Origin: Streptomyces griseomycini
GTDB taxonomy: Bacteria > Actinomycetota > Actinomycetes > Streptomycetales > Streptomycetaceae
DNA: 64,000 nt
Reading direction: 5' to 3'
NCBI RefSeq assembly: GCF_014203535.1
Contig: NZ_JACHJI010000004.1
Span: forward strand, 434,001-498,000
The notes beneath the pieces were generated by a model. It was not told the DNA's origin, did not search any database, and saw only the letters and a list, made by a program, of their open reading frames with translations. Positions 50,332 to 58,612 of this stretch are shown here, in pieces; positions within the stretch are counted from its first letter, which is position 1; each line of letters starts with the position of its first letter. The position numbers and the translations under genes were made by a program.

Positions 50332-51267
50332 CTAGAAGTACCCCTCGCGCTTGCGGTCTTCCATCGCGGCCTCGGAGAGCTTGTCGTCGGCGCGGGTGGC
50401 GCCGCGCTCGGTGAGCCGGGAGGCGGCGATCTCGGTGATCACCTTGTCGATGGTGTCGGCGTCGGAGTCGACCGCGCCGGTGCAGGACATGTCGCCCACG
50501 GTCCGGTACCGCACCAGCCGCTTCTCGACGACCTCGCCGTCCTTCGGGCCGCCCCACTCGCCCGCGGTCAGCCACATGCCGCCGCGCTTGAACACCTCGC
50601 GCTCGTGCGCGTAGTAGATCTCCGGCAGCTCGATGTCCTCCCGGGCGATGTACTGCCACACGTCCAGCTCGGTCCAGTTGGACAGCGGGAAGACGCGGAC
50701 GTGCTCGCCGGGCGCGTGGCGGCCGTTGTAGAGGTTCCACAGCTCGGGGCGCTGACGGCGCGGGTCCCACTGGGAGAACTCGTCGCGCAGCGAGAACACC
50801 CGCTCCTTCGCCCGCGCCTTCTCCTCGTCCCGGCGGCCGCCGCCGAAGACGGCGTCGAACCTCTCGCTCTGGATCTTCTCGGTGAGCGGCAGGGTCTGCA
50901 GCGGGTTGCGGGTGCCGTCCGGGCGCTCCTTGAGCACCCCGCGGTCGATGTAGTCCTGCACGGAGGCGACGTGCAGGCGCAGCCCGTGCCGGGCGACCGT
51001 GCGGTCACGGTAGTCGAGGACCTCGGGGAAGTTGTGCCCGGTGTCCACGTGCAGCAGCGCGAACGGCACCGGCGCCGGCGTGAACGCCTTCAGCGCCAGG
51101 TGCAGCATGACGATGGAGTCCTTGCCGCCGGAGAACAGGATCACCGGGTTCTCGAACTCGCCCGCCACCTCGCGGAAGATGTGCACCGCCTCCGACTCGA
51201 GGGCGTCCAGGTGGGAGAGGGCGTACGGGCTGTCCGTACCCTCCCGCAGCGCGGCCACGGTGGTCAT
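50332..51267 (-). CDS. cysD: Sulfate adenylyltransferase subunit 2
   Basis: 311 residues; makes adenosine 5'-phosphosulfate from sulfate and ATP with CysN. PP-loop FSGGKDSIVMLHLA near residue 45, then HVDTGHNFPEVLDYRD and FGGGRRDEEKARAKERVFS (core part), and the C-terminal GATRADDKLSEAAME. Overlaps cysC by 4 nt (ATGA). Confidence 0.97.
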   Translation of the reverse strand: MTTVAALREGTDSPYALSHLDALESEAVHIFREVAGEFENPVILFSGGKDSIVMLHLALKAFTPAPVPFALLHVDTGHNFPEVLDYRDRTVARHGLRLHVASVQDYIDRGVLKERPDGTRNPLQTLPLTEKIQSERFDAVFGGGRRDEEKARAKERVFSLRDEFSQWDPRRQRPELWNLYNGRHAPGEHVRVFPLSNWTELDVWQYIAREDIELPEIYYAHEREVFKRGGMWLTAGEWGGPKDGEVVEKRLVRYRTVGDMSCTGAVDSDADTIDKVITEIAASRLTERGATRADDKLSEAAMEDRKREGYF

Positions 51268-51800
51268 GCCAGTCCCCTTTCGCTGAGCAGGGCGTGCACC
51301 GACGCCGCGGACTCCTGCACGGTCTGGTTCTGGGACTCGATCCGCAGATCGGGCGCCTCGGGCTCCTCGTACGGGTCGTCCACCCCGGTGAGCCCGGTGA
51401 GTTCGCCCGCGGCCTGCTTGGCGTACAGGCCCTTCACGTCCCGCACGGAGCACACCTCGACCGGGGTCGCCACGTGCACCTCGACGTACGGCGTGCCGTT
51501 CGCCTCGTGCCGCTTGCGGACCGCGTCCCGGCTGTCGGCGTACGGCGCGATCACCGGGACGAGCGCGGTGACGCCGTTGCGGGCGAGCAGTTCGGCGACG
51601 AAACCGATGCGCTGGACGTTGGTGTGCCGGTCCTCGCGGCTGAAGCCGAGGCCCGCGGAGAGGAACTCGCGGATCTCGTCGCCGTCGAGCACCTCGACCC
51701 GGCGGCCCTGCTCGCGCAGCCGGCCGGCCAGCTCGTGGGCGATGGTGGTCTTGCCGGCGCTCGGCAGACCCGTGAGCCAGACGGTGGCTCCGGTCGTCAC
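51264..51800 (-). CDS. cysC: Adenylylsulfate kinase
   Basis: 178 residues; phosphorylates APS to PAPS. P-loop LTGLPSAGKTT, DGDEIREFLS, FSREDRHTNVQRIGFVA and KGLYAKQAAGE. GTG 51800 chosen because AGGAG lies 6 nt upstream; ATG 51824 (8 residues longer) has no good SD. With an APS-type CysH in the same operon, PAPS may be used for sulfation or as an alternative substrate. Confidence 0.94.
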   Translation of the reverse strand: MTTGATVWLTGLPSAGKTTIAHELAGRLREQGRRVEVLDGDEIREFLSAGLGFSREDRHTNVQRIGFVAELLARNGVTALVPVIAPYADSRDAVRKRHEANGTPYVEVHVATPVEVCSVRDVKGLYAKQAAGELTGLTGVDDPYEEPEAPDLRIESQNQTVQESAASVHALLSERGLA

Positions 51801-51826
51801 GTAAGTCTCCTGAGGGGTCGTCATGG

Positions 51827-52537
51827 TCAGCCGTGCAGCCCGCACTCGGTCTTGGCGCGGCCCGCCCAGCGTCCGGCCCGGGCGTCCTCGCCCTCCAGCA
51901 CGCGGCGGGTGCAGGGGGCGCAGCCGACGGAGGCGTAGCCGTCCATCAGCAGCGGGTTGGTGAGCACGCCGTGCTCGGCGACGTAGGCGTCCACGTCGTC
52001 CTGGGTCCAGCGGGCGATGGGGGAGATCTTGACCTTCTGCCGCTTCTCGTCCCAGCCGACGACCGGGGTGTTCGCCCGGGTCGGGGACTCGTCGCGGCGC
52101 AGGCCGGTCGCCCACGCCTGGTAGCCCTTCAGACCCTCCTCCAGCGGCTGCACCTTGCGCAGCCTGCAGCACAGGTCGGGGTCGCGGTCGTGCAGCTTCG
52201 GTCCGTACCGGGCGTCCTGCTCGGCCACCGTCTGGCGCGGGGTCAGCGTGATGACGTTGACGTCCATCACGGCCTCCACCGCGTCCCGGGTGCCGATGGT
52301 CTCCGGGAAGTGGTAGCCGGTGTCGAGGAACACCACGTCGACGCCGGGCAGGGCGCGCGAGGCGAGGTGGGCGACCACCGCGTCCTCCATGGAGGAGGTC
52401 ACGCAGAAGCGCTTGCCGAACGTCTCGGCCGCCCACCGGAGGATCTCCGGCGCGGAGGCGTCCTCCAGGTCCCGGCCCGCCTGCTCGGCGAGCGCCTTCA
52501 ACTCCTCGGCACTGCGCTCTTCCTGAACCGCCGTCAT
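51827..52537 (-). CDS. cysH: Adenylyl-sulfate (APS/PAPS) reductase
   Basis: 236 residues; reduces APS to sulfite using thioredoxin. Iron-sulfur type: Cys pairs in LCCRLRKVQPL and GCAPCTRR plus C-terminal ECGLHG. The paired CC...CxxC motif marks the 4Fe-4S APS-reductase group. PP-loop-like region VTSSMEDAVVAHL and VFLDTGYHFPET at the N-terminal half. Overlaps the zinc-ribbon gene by 4 nt. Confidence 0.96.
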   Translation of the reverse strand: MTAVQEERSAEELKALAEQAGRDLEDASAPEILRWAAETFGKRFCVTSSMEDAVVAHLASRALPGVDVVFLDTGYHFPETIGTRDAVEAVMDVNVITLTPRQTVAEQDARYGPKLHDRDPDLCCRLRKVQPLEEGLKGYQAWATGLRRDESPTRANTPVVGWDEKRQKVKISPIARWTQDDVDAYVAEHGVLTNPLLMDGYASVGCAPCTRRVLEGEDARAGRWAGRAKTECGLHG

Positions 52538-52713
52538 GTCCGGTCCCCTCCCGTGTCGGATCGCTCAGGACCCCGGGCCAGCAGCCCGAGGAACTTCAGC
52601 CGAAAGGCTCGGTTGCACGCCCCGCACTCCCAGGCGCCATGTCCTTCCTCGCTGGGCCGCAGGTCCTCGTCGCCGCAGTAGGGGCAGTAGAAGGGCGCCG
52701 CGCGCTCGCTCAC
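52534..52713 (-). CDS. Small zinc-ribbon protein of the sulfur operon
   Basis: 59 residues from GTG 52713. Two Cys pairs C10-P-Y-C13 and C30-G-A-C33 predict one Zn (or rubredoxin-like Fe) site; the rest is charged. It overlaps both the sulfite reductase end and the cysH start (GTGA and ATGA), so it is translated in step with them. Function unknown; an electron carrier or a chaperone for the reductases are options. Confidence 0.8.
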   Translation of the reverse strand: MSERAAPFYCPYCGDEDLRPSEEGHGAWECGACNRAFRLKFLGLLARGPERSDTGGDRT

Positions 52714-54425
52714 GACAGGGCCTCCTCGGAGGCCCGCGTGACCCACGTGGCGAACCGCTCGCCGTCCTCGCGCTCCGCCTGGAAGCGCTTGAGCACCCGC
52801 TCGATGTAGTCCGGCAGCTCGTCCGCGGTGACCTTCAGACCGCGCACCTTGCGGCCGAAGCCCGCCTGGAGGCCGAGGGCGCCGCCGAGGTGCACCTGGT
52901 AGCCCTCGACCTGCTCTCCCCGGTCGTCGAGGACCAGCTGGCCCTTGAGACCGATGTCCGCCACCTGGATGCGGGCGCAGGCGTTCGGGCAGCCGTTGAG
53001 GTTGATGGTGATCGGCTCGTCGAAGTCCGGGATGCGGCGCTCCAGTTCGTCGATCAGCGAGGCGCCGCGCGCCTTGGTCTCGACGATGGCGAGCTTGCAG
53101 AACTCGATGCCGGTGCAGGCCATGGTGCCGCGCCGGAACGGGGAGGGCCTGGCGCTCAGGTCCAGCGCCTCCAGGGCGTCGACGAGCGAGTCGACCTGGT
53201 CCTCCGTCACGTCCAGGATGATCATCTTCTGCTCGACGGTGGTGCGCACCCGGCCCGAGCCGTGCGCCTCCGCGAGGTCGGCGATCTTGGTGAGCGTGGT
53301 GCCGTCGACGCGGCCGACGCGCGGGGCGAAGCCGACGTAGAAGCGGCCGTCCTTCTGCCGGTGCACACCGATGTGGTCGCGCCAGCGGGACACCGGCTCG
53401 GCGGGCGCCGGCCCGTCGATCAGCTTCCGCTTGAGGTACTCGTCCTCCAGCACCTGGCGGAACTTCTCCGCACCCCAGTCGGCGACCAGGAACTTCAGCC
53501 GCGCCCGGTTGCGCAGCCGGCGGTAGCCGTAGTCGCGGAAGATCGACAGCACGCCCTCGTAGACGTCCGGGACGTCCTCCAGCGACACCCAGGTGCCCAG
53601 CCGCACGCCCAGCTTGGGGTTGGTGGACAGCCCGCCGCCGACCCACAGGTCGAAGCCCGGCCCGTGCTCGGGGTGACGGACGCCGACGAACGCGACGTCG
53701 TTGATCTCGTGCACCACGTCCAGCACCGGCGAACCGGAGATCGCGGTCTTGAACTTCCGGGGGAGGTTCGAGTAGGCCTTGTTGCCCAGTACCCGGCGCT
53801 TCATCTCCTCCAGCGCCGGCGTGCCGTCGATGATCTCGTCCTCGGCGATGCCCGCCACCGGTGAGCCGATCATCACGCGCGGGGTGTCGCCGCAGGCGGT
53901 GACCGTGGACAGGCCGACAGCCTCCAGCCGGTTCCAGATCTCGGGCACGTCCTCGATCCGGATCCAGTGGTACTGGACGTTCTGCCGGTCGGTGATGTCC
54001 GCGGTGCCCCGCGCGAACTCCTGCGAGATCTCACCGATCACCCGCAGCTGCCGGGTGGTCAGCGCCCCGCCGTCGATGCGCACCCGCAGCATGAAGTACT
54101 CGTCGTCCAGCTCTTCCGGCTCCAGGATCGCGGTCTTGCCGCCGTCGATCCCGGGCTTGCGCTGGGTGTACAGGCCCCACCAGCGCATCCGGCCGCGCAG
54201 GTCGTTGGGGTCGATCGAGTCGAACCCCCGCTTGGAGTAGATCGTCTCAATGCGTGTCCGCACATTGAGACCGTCGTCGTCCTTCTTGAACTGCTCGTTG
54301 CCGTTGAGCGGGGTGAAGTGCCCCGCGGCCCACTGACCCTCGCCGCGGTGACGGCTCACCTTGCGGCGGGGAGTCGCGGCGGCAGGCTTCTGCGCGGCGG
54401 CAGGCTTCTGCGGGGTGGCGGCCAT
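52710..54425 (-). CDS. Ferredoxin-dependent sulfite reductase
   Basis: 571 residues, sirohaem/4Fe-4S enzyme reducing sulfite to sulfide. Two ferredoxin-like/sirohaem repeats; cluster Cys in ACTGIEFCK and NGCPNACAR. Long Ala/Pro/Lys-rich N-terminus (KPAAAQKPAAATPRR). Ile- and Arg-rich active site DITDRQNVQYHWIRI present. GAAGGA upstream of ATG 54425. First structural gene of the sulfur operon behind the cysteine leader. Confidence 0.96.
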   Translation of the reverse strand: MAATPQKPAAAQKPAAATPRRKVSRHRGEGQWAAGHFTPLNGNEQFKKDDDGLNVRTRIETIYSKRGFDSIDPNDLRGRMRWWGLYTQRKPGIDGGKTAILEPEELDDEYFMLRVRIDGGALTTRQLRVIGEISQEFARGTADITDRQNVQYHWIRIEDVPEIWNRLEAVGLSTVTACGDTPRVMIGSPVAGIAEDEIIDGTPALEEMKRRVLGNKAYSNLPRKFKTAISGSPVLDVVHEINDVAFVGVRHPEHGPGFDLWVGGGLSTNPKLGVRLGTWVSLEDVPDVYEGVLSIFRDYGYRRLRNRARLKFLVADWGAEKFRQVLEDEYLKRKLIDGPAPAEPVSRWRDHIGVHRQKDGRFYVGFAPRVGRVDGTTLTKIADLAEAHGSGRVRTTVEQKMIILDVTEDQVDSLVDALEALDLSARPSPFRRGTMACTGIEFCKLAIVETKARGASLIDELERRIPDFDEPITINLNGCPNACARIQVADIGLKGQLVLDDRGEQVEGYQVHLGGALGLQAGFGRKVRGLKVTADELPDYIERVLKRFQAEREDGERFATWVTRASEEALS

Positions 54426-54461
54426 GGTTGATACGTCCTTCGGGACAGCGATGGATAGGGT

Positions 54462-54476
54462 CGGCGCGGAGCGCCG
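54462..54476 (-). promoter_or_regulatory. Hairpin between the Cys leader and the sulfite reductase gene
   Basis: CGGCGC, loop GGA, GCGCCG, about 37 nt upstream of the sulfite reductase start. Could be the downstream half of an attenuator linked to the leader peptide; stem is short and no pairing alternative was modelled. Confidence 0.35.
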
Positions 54477-54604
54477 TCGATGAGGGGTGGGGGTCGGGCG
54501 GCGGGCGGGAGGCTCTGACCTGCGCATACGGGCGCACGGTGAAGATGCGCGTCATTGCGCGGGGAGTGAAGCGGGGAAGGGGTGTCGGGCGCTGCTGGGT
54601 GCTC

Positions 54605-54688
54605 TCAGCGCGCCGGACAGATGGCGCTGGACATGCGGCCGAGGTCGACGTGCCGCCGACTCACCAAGGCGGTTCCAGTTCCAGGCAT
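54605..54688 (-). CDS. Cysteine leader peptide of the sulfur operon
   Basis: 27 residues from ATG 54688 to TGA at 54605, beginning MPGTGTALVSRRHVDLGR and ending SSAICPAR. I recognise it as the Cys-containing leader-peptide family that precedes actinobacterial sulfur genes. The single Cys is four residues from the end, where lack of charged tRNA-Cys would stall translation. It is too short for standard gene callers. No SD upstream. Confidence 0.75.
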   Translation of the reverse strand: MPGTGTALVSRRHVDLGRMSSAICPAR

Positions 54689-54710
54689 GGCGGAAGCGTG
54701 GCACGGCGAT

Positions 54711-54725
54711 CTGGACACAGTCCAG
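54711..54725. promoter_or_regulatory. Short palindrome in the sulfur operon promoter
   Basis: CTGGAC, ACA, GTCCAG, 23 nt upstream of the leader start on the reverse strand: where a repressor or activator for the operon could bind. Confidence 0.4.
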
Positions 54726-54740
54726 CTTCATCCGAAATAT

Positions 54741-54777
54741 GGACACCCTTGTCTCACCATCGGAGACAAGGGTGTCC
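54741..54777. terminator. 15-bp inverted repeat between the GNAT gene and the sulfur operon
   Basis: GGACACCCTTGTCTC (54741-54755) and its exact complement (54763-54777), loop 7 nt. It lies 67 nt beyond the stop of the upstream GNAT gene in reverse direction and about 50 nt before the Cys leader; on that strand it is followed by ATATTTC. Most likely the GNAT terminator/insulator; an operator role is possible. Confidence 0.65.
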
Positions 54778-54843
54778 TTGGTCACAAGCGGCGCGTGCGG
54801 TGTCGTCCGCGCTGATCGGCGGAGGTACGCCCCGGCACGGGTG

Positions 54844-55416
54844 TCAGGCGGGGTGGGCCCCCGGCCACGGGCCCGGCGTGGCCACCTCGGGCTCCTCCTC
54901 TACCTTGGTGTCGAACAGCCTGAAGCCCCGCCGCCGGTAGTTGTCCAGGGCGTACTCGCCGTCCTTGCTGCACGTGTGCAGCCACACCCGCGTGGTCGGC
55001 TTCACCCCCGGCCAGCGCTCCGCCAGGTCCCAGGCGCGGGCGGTGCCGTACGACAGCAGGTGCCCGCCGATGCGCCGGCCGCGGAAGGCGGCGACGAGAC
55101 CGAAGTAGACGATCTCCACGACCCCGTCGTCCTGGGCCTCCAGCTCCACGTACCCCGCGGGCGTCCCGCGGTCGTAGGCCACCCAGGTCTCCACGCCGGG
55201 CCGGTCCAGGTGCTCCAGCCACCGGGCGTACGTCCAGCCCAGCCGGTCGGTCCAGCGGATGTCGCCGCCGACCGAGGCGTACAGGAAGCGGCTGAACTCG
55301 GGCGAGGGCACCTCGGAACGGACGACCCGCACGTCCCCCTCGGGCACGGCGGCCGGAAGGAGGTCGGTGGGCGCGGTCTGCTCCAGGGACCAGGTGGTCA
55401 CGGCGATGGTCGTCAT
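54844..55416 (-). CDS. GNAT family N-acetyltransferase
   Basis: 190 residues from ATG 55416. Acetyl-CoA binding region VVEIVYFGLVAAFRGRRIGGHLL (R-G-R-R-I-G-G is the motif A pattern), then DLAERWPGV and NYRRRGFRLF. Acceptor unknown. Reverse strand; its transcript is separated from the sulfur operon by a hairpin. Confidence 0.88.
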   Translation of the reverse strand: MTTIAVTTWSLEQTAPTDLLPAAVPEGDVRVVRSEVPSPEFSRFLYASVGGDIRWTDRLGWTYARWLEHLDRPGVETWVAYDRGTPAGYVELEAQDDGVVEIVYFGLVAAFRGRRIGGHLLSYGTARAWDLAERWPGVKPTTRVWLHTCSKDGEYALDNYRRRGFRLFDTKVEEEPEVATPGPWPGAHPA

Positions 55417-55509
55417 GTCCGAAAGGGAACCACCCGGCACGGAGTCCTGTCGAACGCCCGCCCGGTCCGCGGGACGGCCGGCGCGGCACGTCCCGGTCCG
55501 CGAAGCGCT

Positions 55510-56835
55510 TCAGTCCAGGGAACGGTCGACCGAGGCCAGCGGCAGGGCGAACAGCGTCCGGCCGGACTGGGACCAGACCTCGCCCGTCCCCTGCCAGTAG
55601 GACAGGGACGCCGCCCGGCCGCTCCAGCAGCGGTGCGTCTCGTCCGCCCCGCACCGGGTGGGCCGGGCCCCGTCCGTGTCCTGCCGCCACAACGAGCCGC
55701 GCTCGTCCGGCGTCCCGGTCATCCGGCCCAGGTACCAGCCCGACCGGTGCGACAGCACGCTGCGCACATCGGTCAGCTCCGTCTCGTACGCCTCGACCGC
55801 GTCCGCCCGCGACACCGGGTCCGTGGCCAGCAGGCCCGCCCGGTCCGGGGCGTCGCTGAACGCGTACCGCCACAGCCGGGTCGGCCCGTCGTGGTCCTCG
55901 GGCACCGCCTCGTGCGCGACCAGGCTGTCCGGTGCGGTGGAGCGGTCCAGGGAGATGCCGCCCGGCCGCGGGGCGTCCGCACCGGCCGTCCGGTAGGAGG
56001 CGACGGCCGGCAGCACGTACCGTGCCCCGGCCGCCGACCAGCCGCCGGGCACGCGCCCGACCGGCAGGCCGTCCACGGTGGCCCGCAGCACCTGGTCCAC
56101 GTCGTACACGTACAGCGCGCCGCTCTCGCCCCGCCCGGCGGTGACCAGCAGTTTGTCCTGGTACCAGACCATGCCGGACACGGGGGAGGCGAGCCCGCGG
56201 TAGTCCCGGCCGCCCTCCACCGGAACGGCCAGCAGGACCCAGGTGTAGCGGAGGGCGGCGGGATCGCCGGCGTCGACGAAGGCGACGCGGGCGAGCCCGC
56301 GCCCGACGGCGGCGGTGCCGCCCTGCGCCTCCGCGTCCTCCGCGTCCTGCGTGCCCTCGTGGCTCCAGCCGGAGAGGATCACCCGGTGCTCGCCCCAGCG
56401 GCCGTCGTCGTCCGCGTCCCCGGAGGTGGTGACCGCGCCGGACCGCCAGCCGTCGGTGTCGGTGCCGGTCCAGCAGTACGCCCGGGTGGCGGCCGGCTCG
56501 ACCGGCAGGGCCCGCCTGTCGTCGGCCGGACAGTCCTCCGCGTCGCGCAGGGCGCCGTCGGGGTCGGCCAGCACGGCACCGACGCCGACGGGCCCGCCCG
56601 TCCCGGAGGAGAGCCGGTCGAGCCAGTCCCGTGGGACCTCGTGCTCGGTCAGCCGCAGCGGCGCGGTCTCGGCGGACGCGGTGAGCGGTTCCAGGGCCCC
56701 CGGGTCGTCGGCGTCGGTGGCCTGGGAGGTGCTGATCATGGTGGCCGCCGCGGTGAGCGCGAGAGCGGTTCCGGCCAGCGCGGCCCGCAGCGCCCTGCCC
56801 CGTCTGCGCCGACGGTGCCTGCCGCGATGCTTCAT
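55510..56835 (-). CDS. Secreted protein of unknown function
   Basis: 441 residues. Very basic N-terminus (MKHRGRHRRRRRGRALRAAL) and a signal peptide hydrophobic core ending in ATMISTSQA. Repeated short blocks with aromatic and Asp residues (VVWYQDKLLVT-like, DVDQVLRATVDG) suggest a beta-propeller or similar beta-rich fold. Four Cys (CPADD, CWTG, CGADE, CWSG) may form two disulfides. No catalytic motif recognised. Confidence 0.75.
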   Translation of the reverse strand: MKHRGRHRRRRRGRALRAALAGTALALTAAATMISTSQATDADDPGALEPLTASAETAPLRLTEHEVPRDWLDRLSSGTGGPVGVGAVLADPDGALRDAEDCPADDRRALPVEPAATRAYCWTGTDTDGWRSGAVTTSGDADDDGRWGEHRVILSGWSHEGTQDAEDAEAQGGTAAVGRGLARVAFVDAGDPAALRYTWVLLAVPVEGGRDYRGLASPVSGMVWYQDKLLVTAGRGESGALYVYDVDQVLRATVDGLPVGRVPGGWSAAGARYVLPAVASYRTAGADAPRPGGISLDRSTAPDSLVAHEAVPEDHDGPTRLWRYAFSDAPDRAGLLATDPVSRADAVEAYETELTDVRSVLSHRSGWYLGRMTGTPDERGSLWRQDTDGARPTRCGADETHRCWSGRAASLSYWQGTGEVWSQSGRTLFALPLASVDRSLD

Positions 56836-57012
56836 GACGTCCTCCCGAGACGTGCCAACTGCGTCCGGTGAGCCGAGGGTTGGCCGTGGAGCAGATGGGG
56901 TGGCCCGTACCGGGATGCTACGGCAGGTGAGCGTCGCGAGGGACGAAGACCCCGCAAATGTGCGGAAGCCGCGGCCTTCTGGGGGAGGAGGTGAGCATGT
57001 GGGTGGGGTGGC

Positions 57013-58302
57013 CTACGGCTCCGCCGCCCCCGTCCGCCGCCCGCTCAGCGCCGGGGCCGTCGAGTGGGGGAGCAGGTCACGGGGGTCGTCCGGGAGGAGG
57101 ACGTCGACCTCGGCGTTCTCCGCGAAACGGTACGGACGGTGGTCCAGGAGGCTGCCCAGATAGCGCCGGACCCGGGACATCTCCGCACGCACCGTCACCG
57201 TGCGGGCCGGGTCGCCGAAGACGTCCTGGGCCAGCCCGGCGGCGCTGCGCCCCGCGCGGTGCACGGCCAGCAGGTACAGCAACTCGGCGTGCCGCGGACT
57301 CAGTTCCCGCGTCCACGAGCCCGCGTCGCCGGAGACCTCCACCGACCAGCGGCGCGGCCCCCTGAGGTCCAGCACGATCCGGGTCGCGTCGCGCGCCACC
57401 GGTTCGTCCGCCGCCCGCACCAGCCAGCCCCCGGCCAGCGGCTCCAGCGAGCACCGCCCCAGCGCCGGCAGCCACCGCATCCCCGGCGACACCGACCCGG
57501 GCAGAGCCAGCCGCCGCGTGTACGGCATCCCGGTGACCGCCGCCGTCCACCCGTGCCGGTCCACGACCAGGGCCCGCCCGCTCGTCCGGGCCAGCACCGG
57601 CGCCGCCACCGCGCGCAGCCGCTCCAGCGACTCCAGGTGCATCTCCCGCAGCCGGGCCTCGGCCAGCTTGGCCACCGAGTCGACCCAGGCCAGCGTGGCC
57701 GGGTGCATCGTCTCCAGCGGACCGCTCACGTCCACCACGCCGATCAGCCGCCCGTCCCGGGGGTCCGTCAGCGGCGCCCCGGCACAGGTCCAGGCGGCGT
57801 GCGAGCGCACGAAGTGCTCGGAGGCGAAGACCTGCACCGGCTGCCGGGTCACCGCCGGCGTGCCCACCCCGTTGGTGCCGACGACGTCCTCGCGCCAGTC
57901 CGCGCCGATCTCGAAGCCCAGCCCGTCGGCCTTGCGCAGCACCGGCGCGCTGCCCTCCCGCCACAGCACCCGGCCCTCCTCGTCGGCCACCACCATGATG
58001 TGGTGGGCGACGTCCGCGACCGACAGCAGCCCCTCCCGCAGCACCGGCAGCACGTGCCGCAGCCTCGAGGACTCCCGCCGCCGCTGCACCTCCGCACGGG
58101 ACAGCAGCCCGCTGCGGACGTCGCGGTCCGGGTCGACGCCGCGGCGCAGCATCCGCTCCCAGGACTGCCCGATCACCGGGCGGGGCGCCACGGGCGCGCG
58201 CTGTCCGGCGAGCGCGGCGGAGCGGACCTCGCTCAGCACCCGGGCCGCGCGCGTCGTGTCGACGGCGGCCAGGCGCGTCACGTCCATCGGCGAGAGCGCC
58301 AC
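57013..58302 (-). CDS. GAF-domain transcriptional regulator (AcoR-like N-terminus)
   Basis: 429 residues from GTG 58302 (GGGAGGA just upstream; ATG 58287 is an alternative). N-terminal part as in AcoR-type activators: SWERMLRRGVDPDRD, HIMVVADEEGRVLWREGS, VGTNGVGT, and a GAF domain to about 240. No AAA+ sigma-54 domain follows. The C-terminus (about 345-410: SPRHAELLYLLAVHRAG, TVRAEMSRVRRYLGSLL) resembles a winged helix. Likely senses a small alcohol/aldehyde-type effector. Confidence 0.8.
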   Translation of the reverse strand: MALSPMDVTRLAAVDTTRAARVLSEVRSAALAGQRAPVAPRPVIGQSWERMLRRGVDPDRDVRSGLLSRAEVQRRRESSRLRHVLPVLREGLLSVADVAHHIMVVADEEGRVLWREGSAPVLRKADGLGFEIGADWREDVVGTNGVGTPAVTRQPVQVFASEHFVRSHAAWTCAGAPLTDPRDGRLIGVVDVSGPLETMHPATLAWVDSVAKLAEARLREMHLESLERLRAVAAPVLARTSGRALVVDRHGWTAAVTGMPYTRRLALPGSVSPGMRWLPALGRCSLEPLAGGWLVRAADEPVARDATRIVLDLRGPRRWSVEVSGDAGSWTRELSPRHAELLYLLAVHRAGRSAAGLAQDVFGDPARTVTVRAEMSRVRRYLGSLLDHRPYRFAENAEVDVLLPDDPRDLLPHSTAPALSGRRTGAAEP

Positions 58303-58442
58303 CGGTCCTCCCGGGGAAGGGCTCGGAGGCCGGCCGTCCGCACGACCCGCCGGCCGCACCCCCGAGATCCGTTCTTGACTGTCGGTCTCATACTGCCGTC
58401 TGCCCCCGGCCGAGGAGCTCGGTACGGTCACGGCGGCAGCAA

Positions 58443-58460
58443 GTTGCAACCCCCTGCAAC
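58443..58460. promoter_or_regulatory. Inverted repeat, possible operator of the GAF regulator
   Basis: GTTGCA, ACCCCC, TGCAAC: perfect half sites. AcoR-like activators recognise TGCA-containing symmetric boxes, so this may be an autoregulation site about 140 nt upstream of the gene. Confidence 0.45.
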
Positions 58461-58541
58461 CCTGGTGGACGGCCCCGCGGTGTTTGAAACTTGAGCGACG
58501 CCGTCCCGAGCGGCGTCCACGGCTCGTAAGGGGCCCGTGTG

Positions 58542-58579
58542 GCGGGGGTGGTGCCGTGTCGGCGCAGCACCACCCCCGC
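58542..58579 (-). terminator. Terminator of the acyl-CoA dehydrogenase gene
   Basis: 13-bp perfect stem GCGGGGGTGGTGC (58542-58554) with its complement (58567-58579), 12-nt loop, 34 nt beyond the stop codon of the reverse-strand gene. Confidence 0.85.
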
Positions 58580-58612
58580 GTCGCACCGCCGCCCCGGGAA
58601 ACCCGTGCCGCC

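Larger units (their letters stand above)
58303..58612. other. Intergenic region with an operator-like repeat and a terminator
   Basis: 310 bp upstream of the GAF regulator and downstream of the acyl-CoA dehydrogenase. The two structured parts (58443-58460 and 58542-58579) are listed separately; otherwise nothing recognised. Confidence 0.5.
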
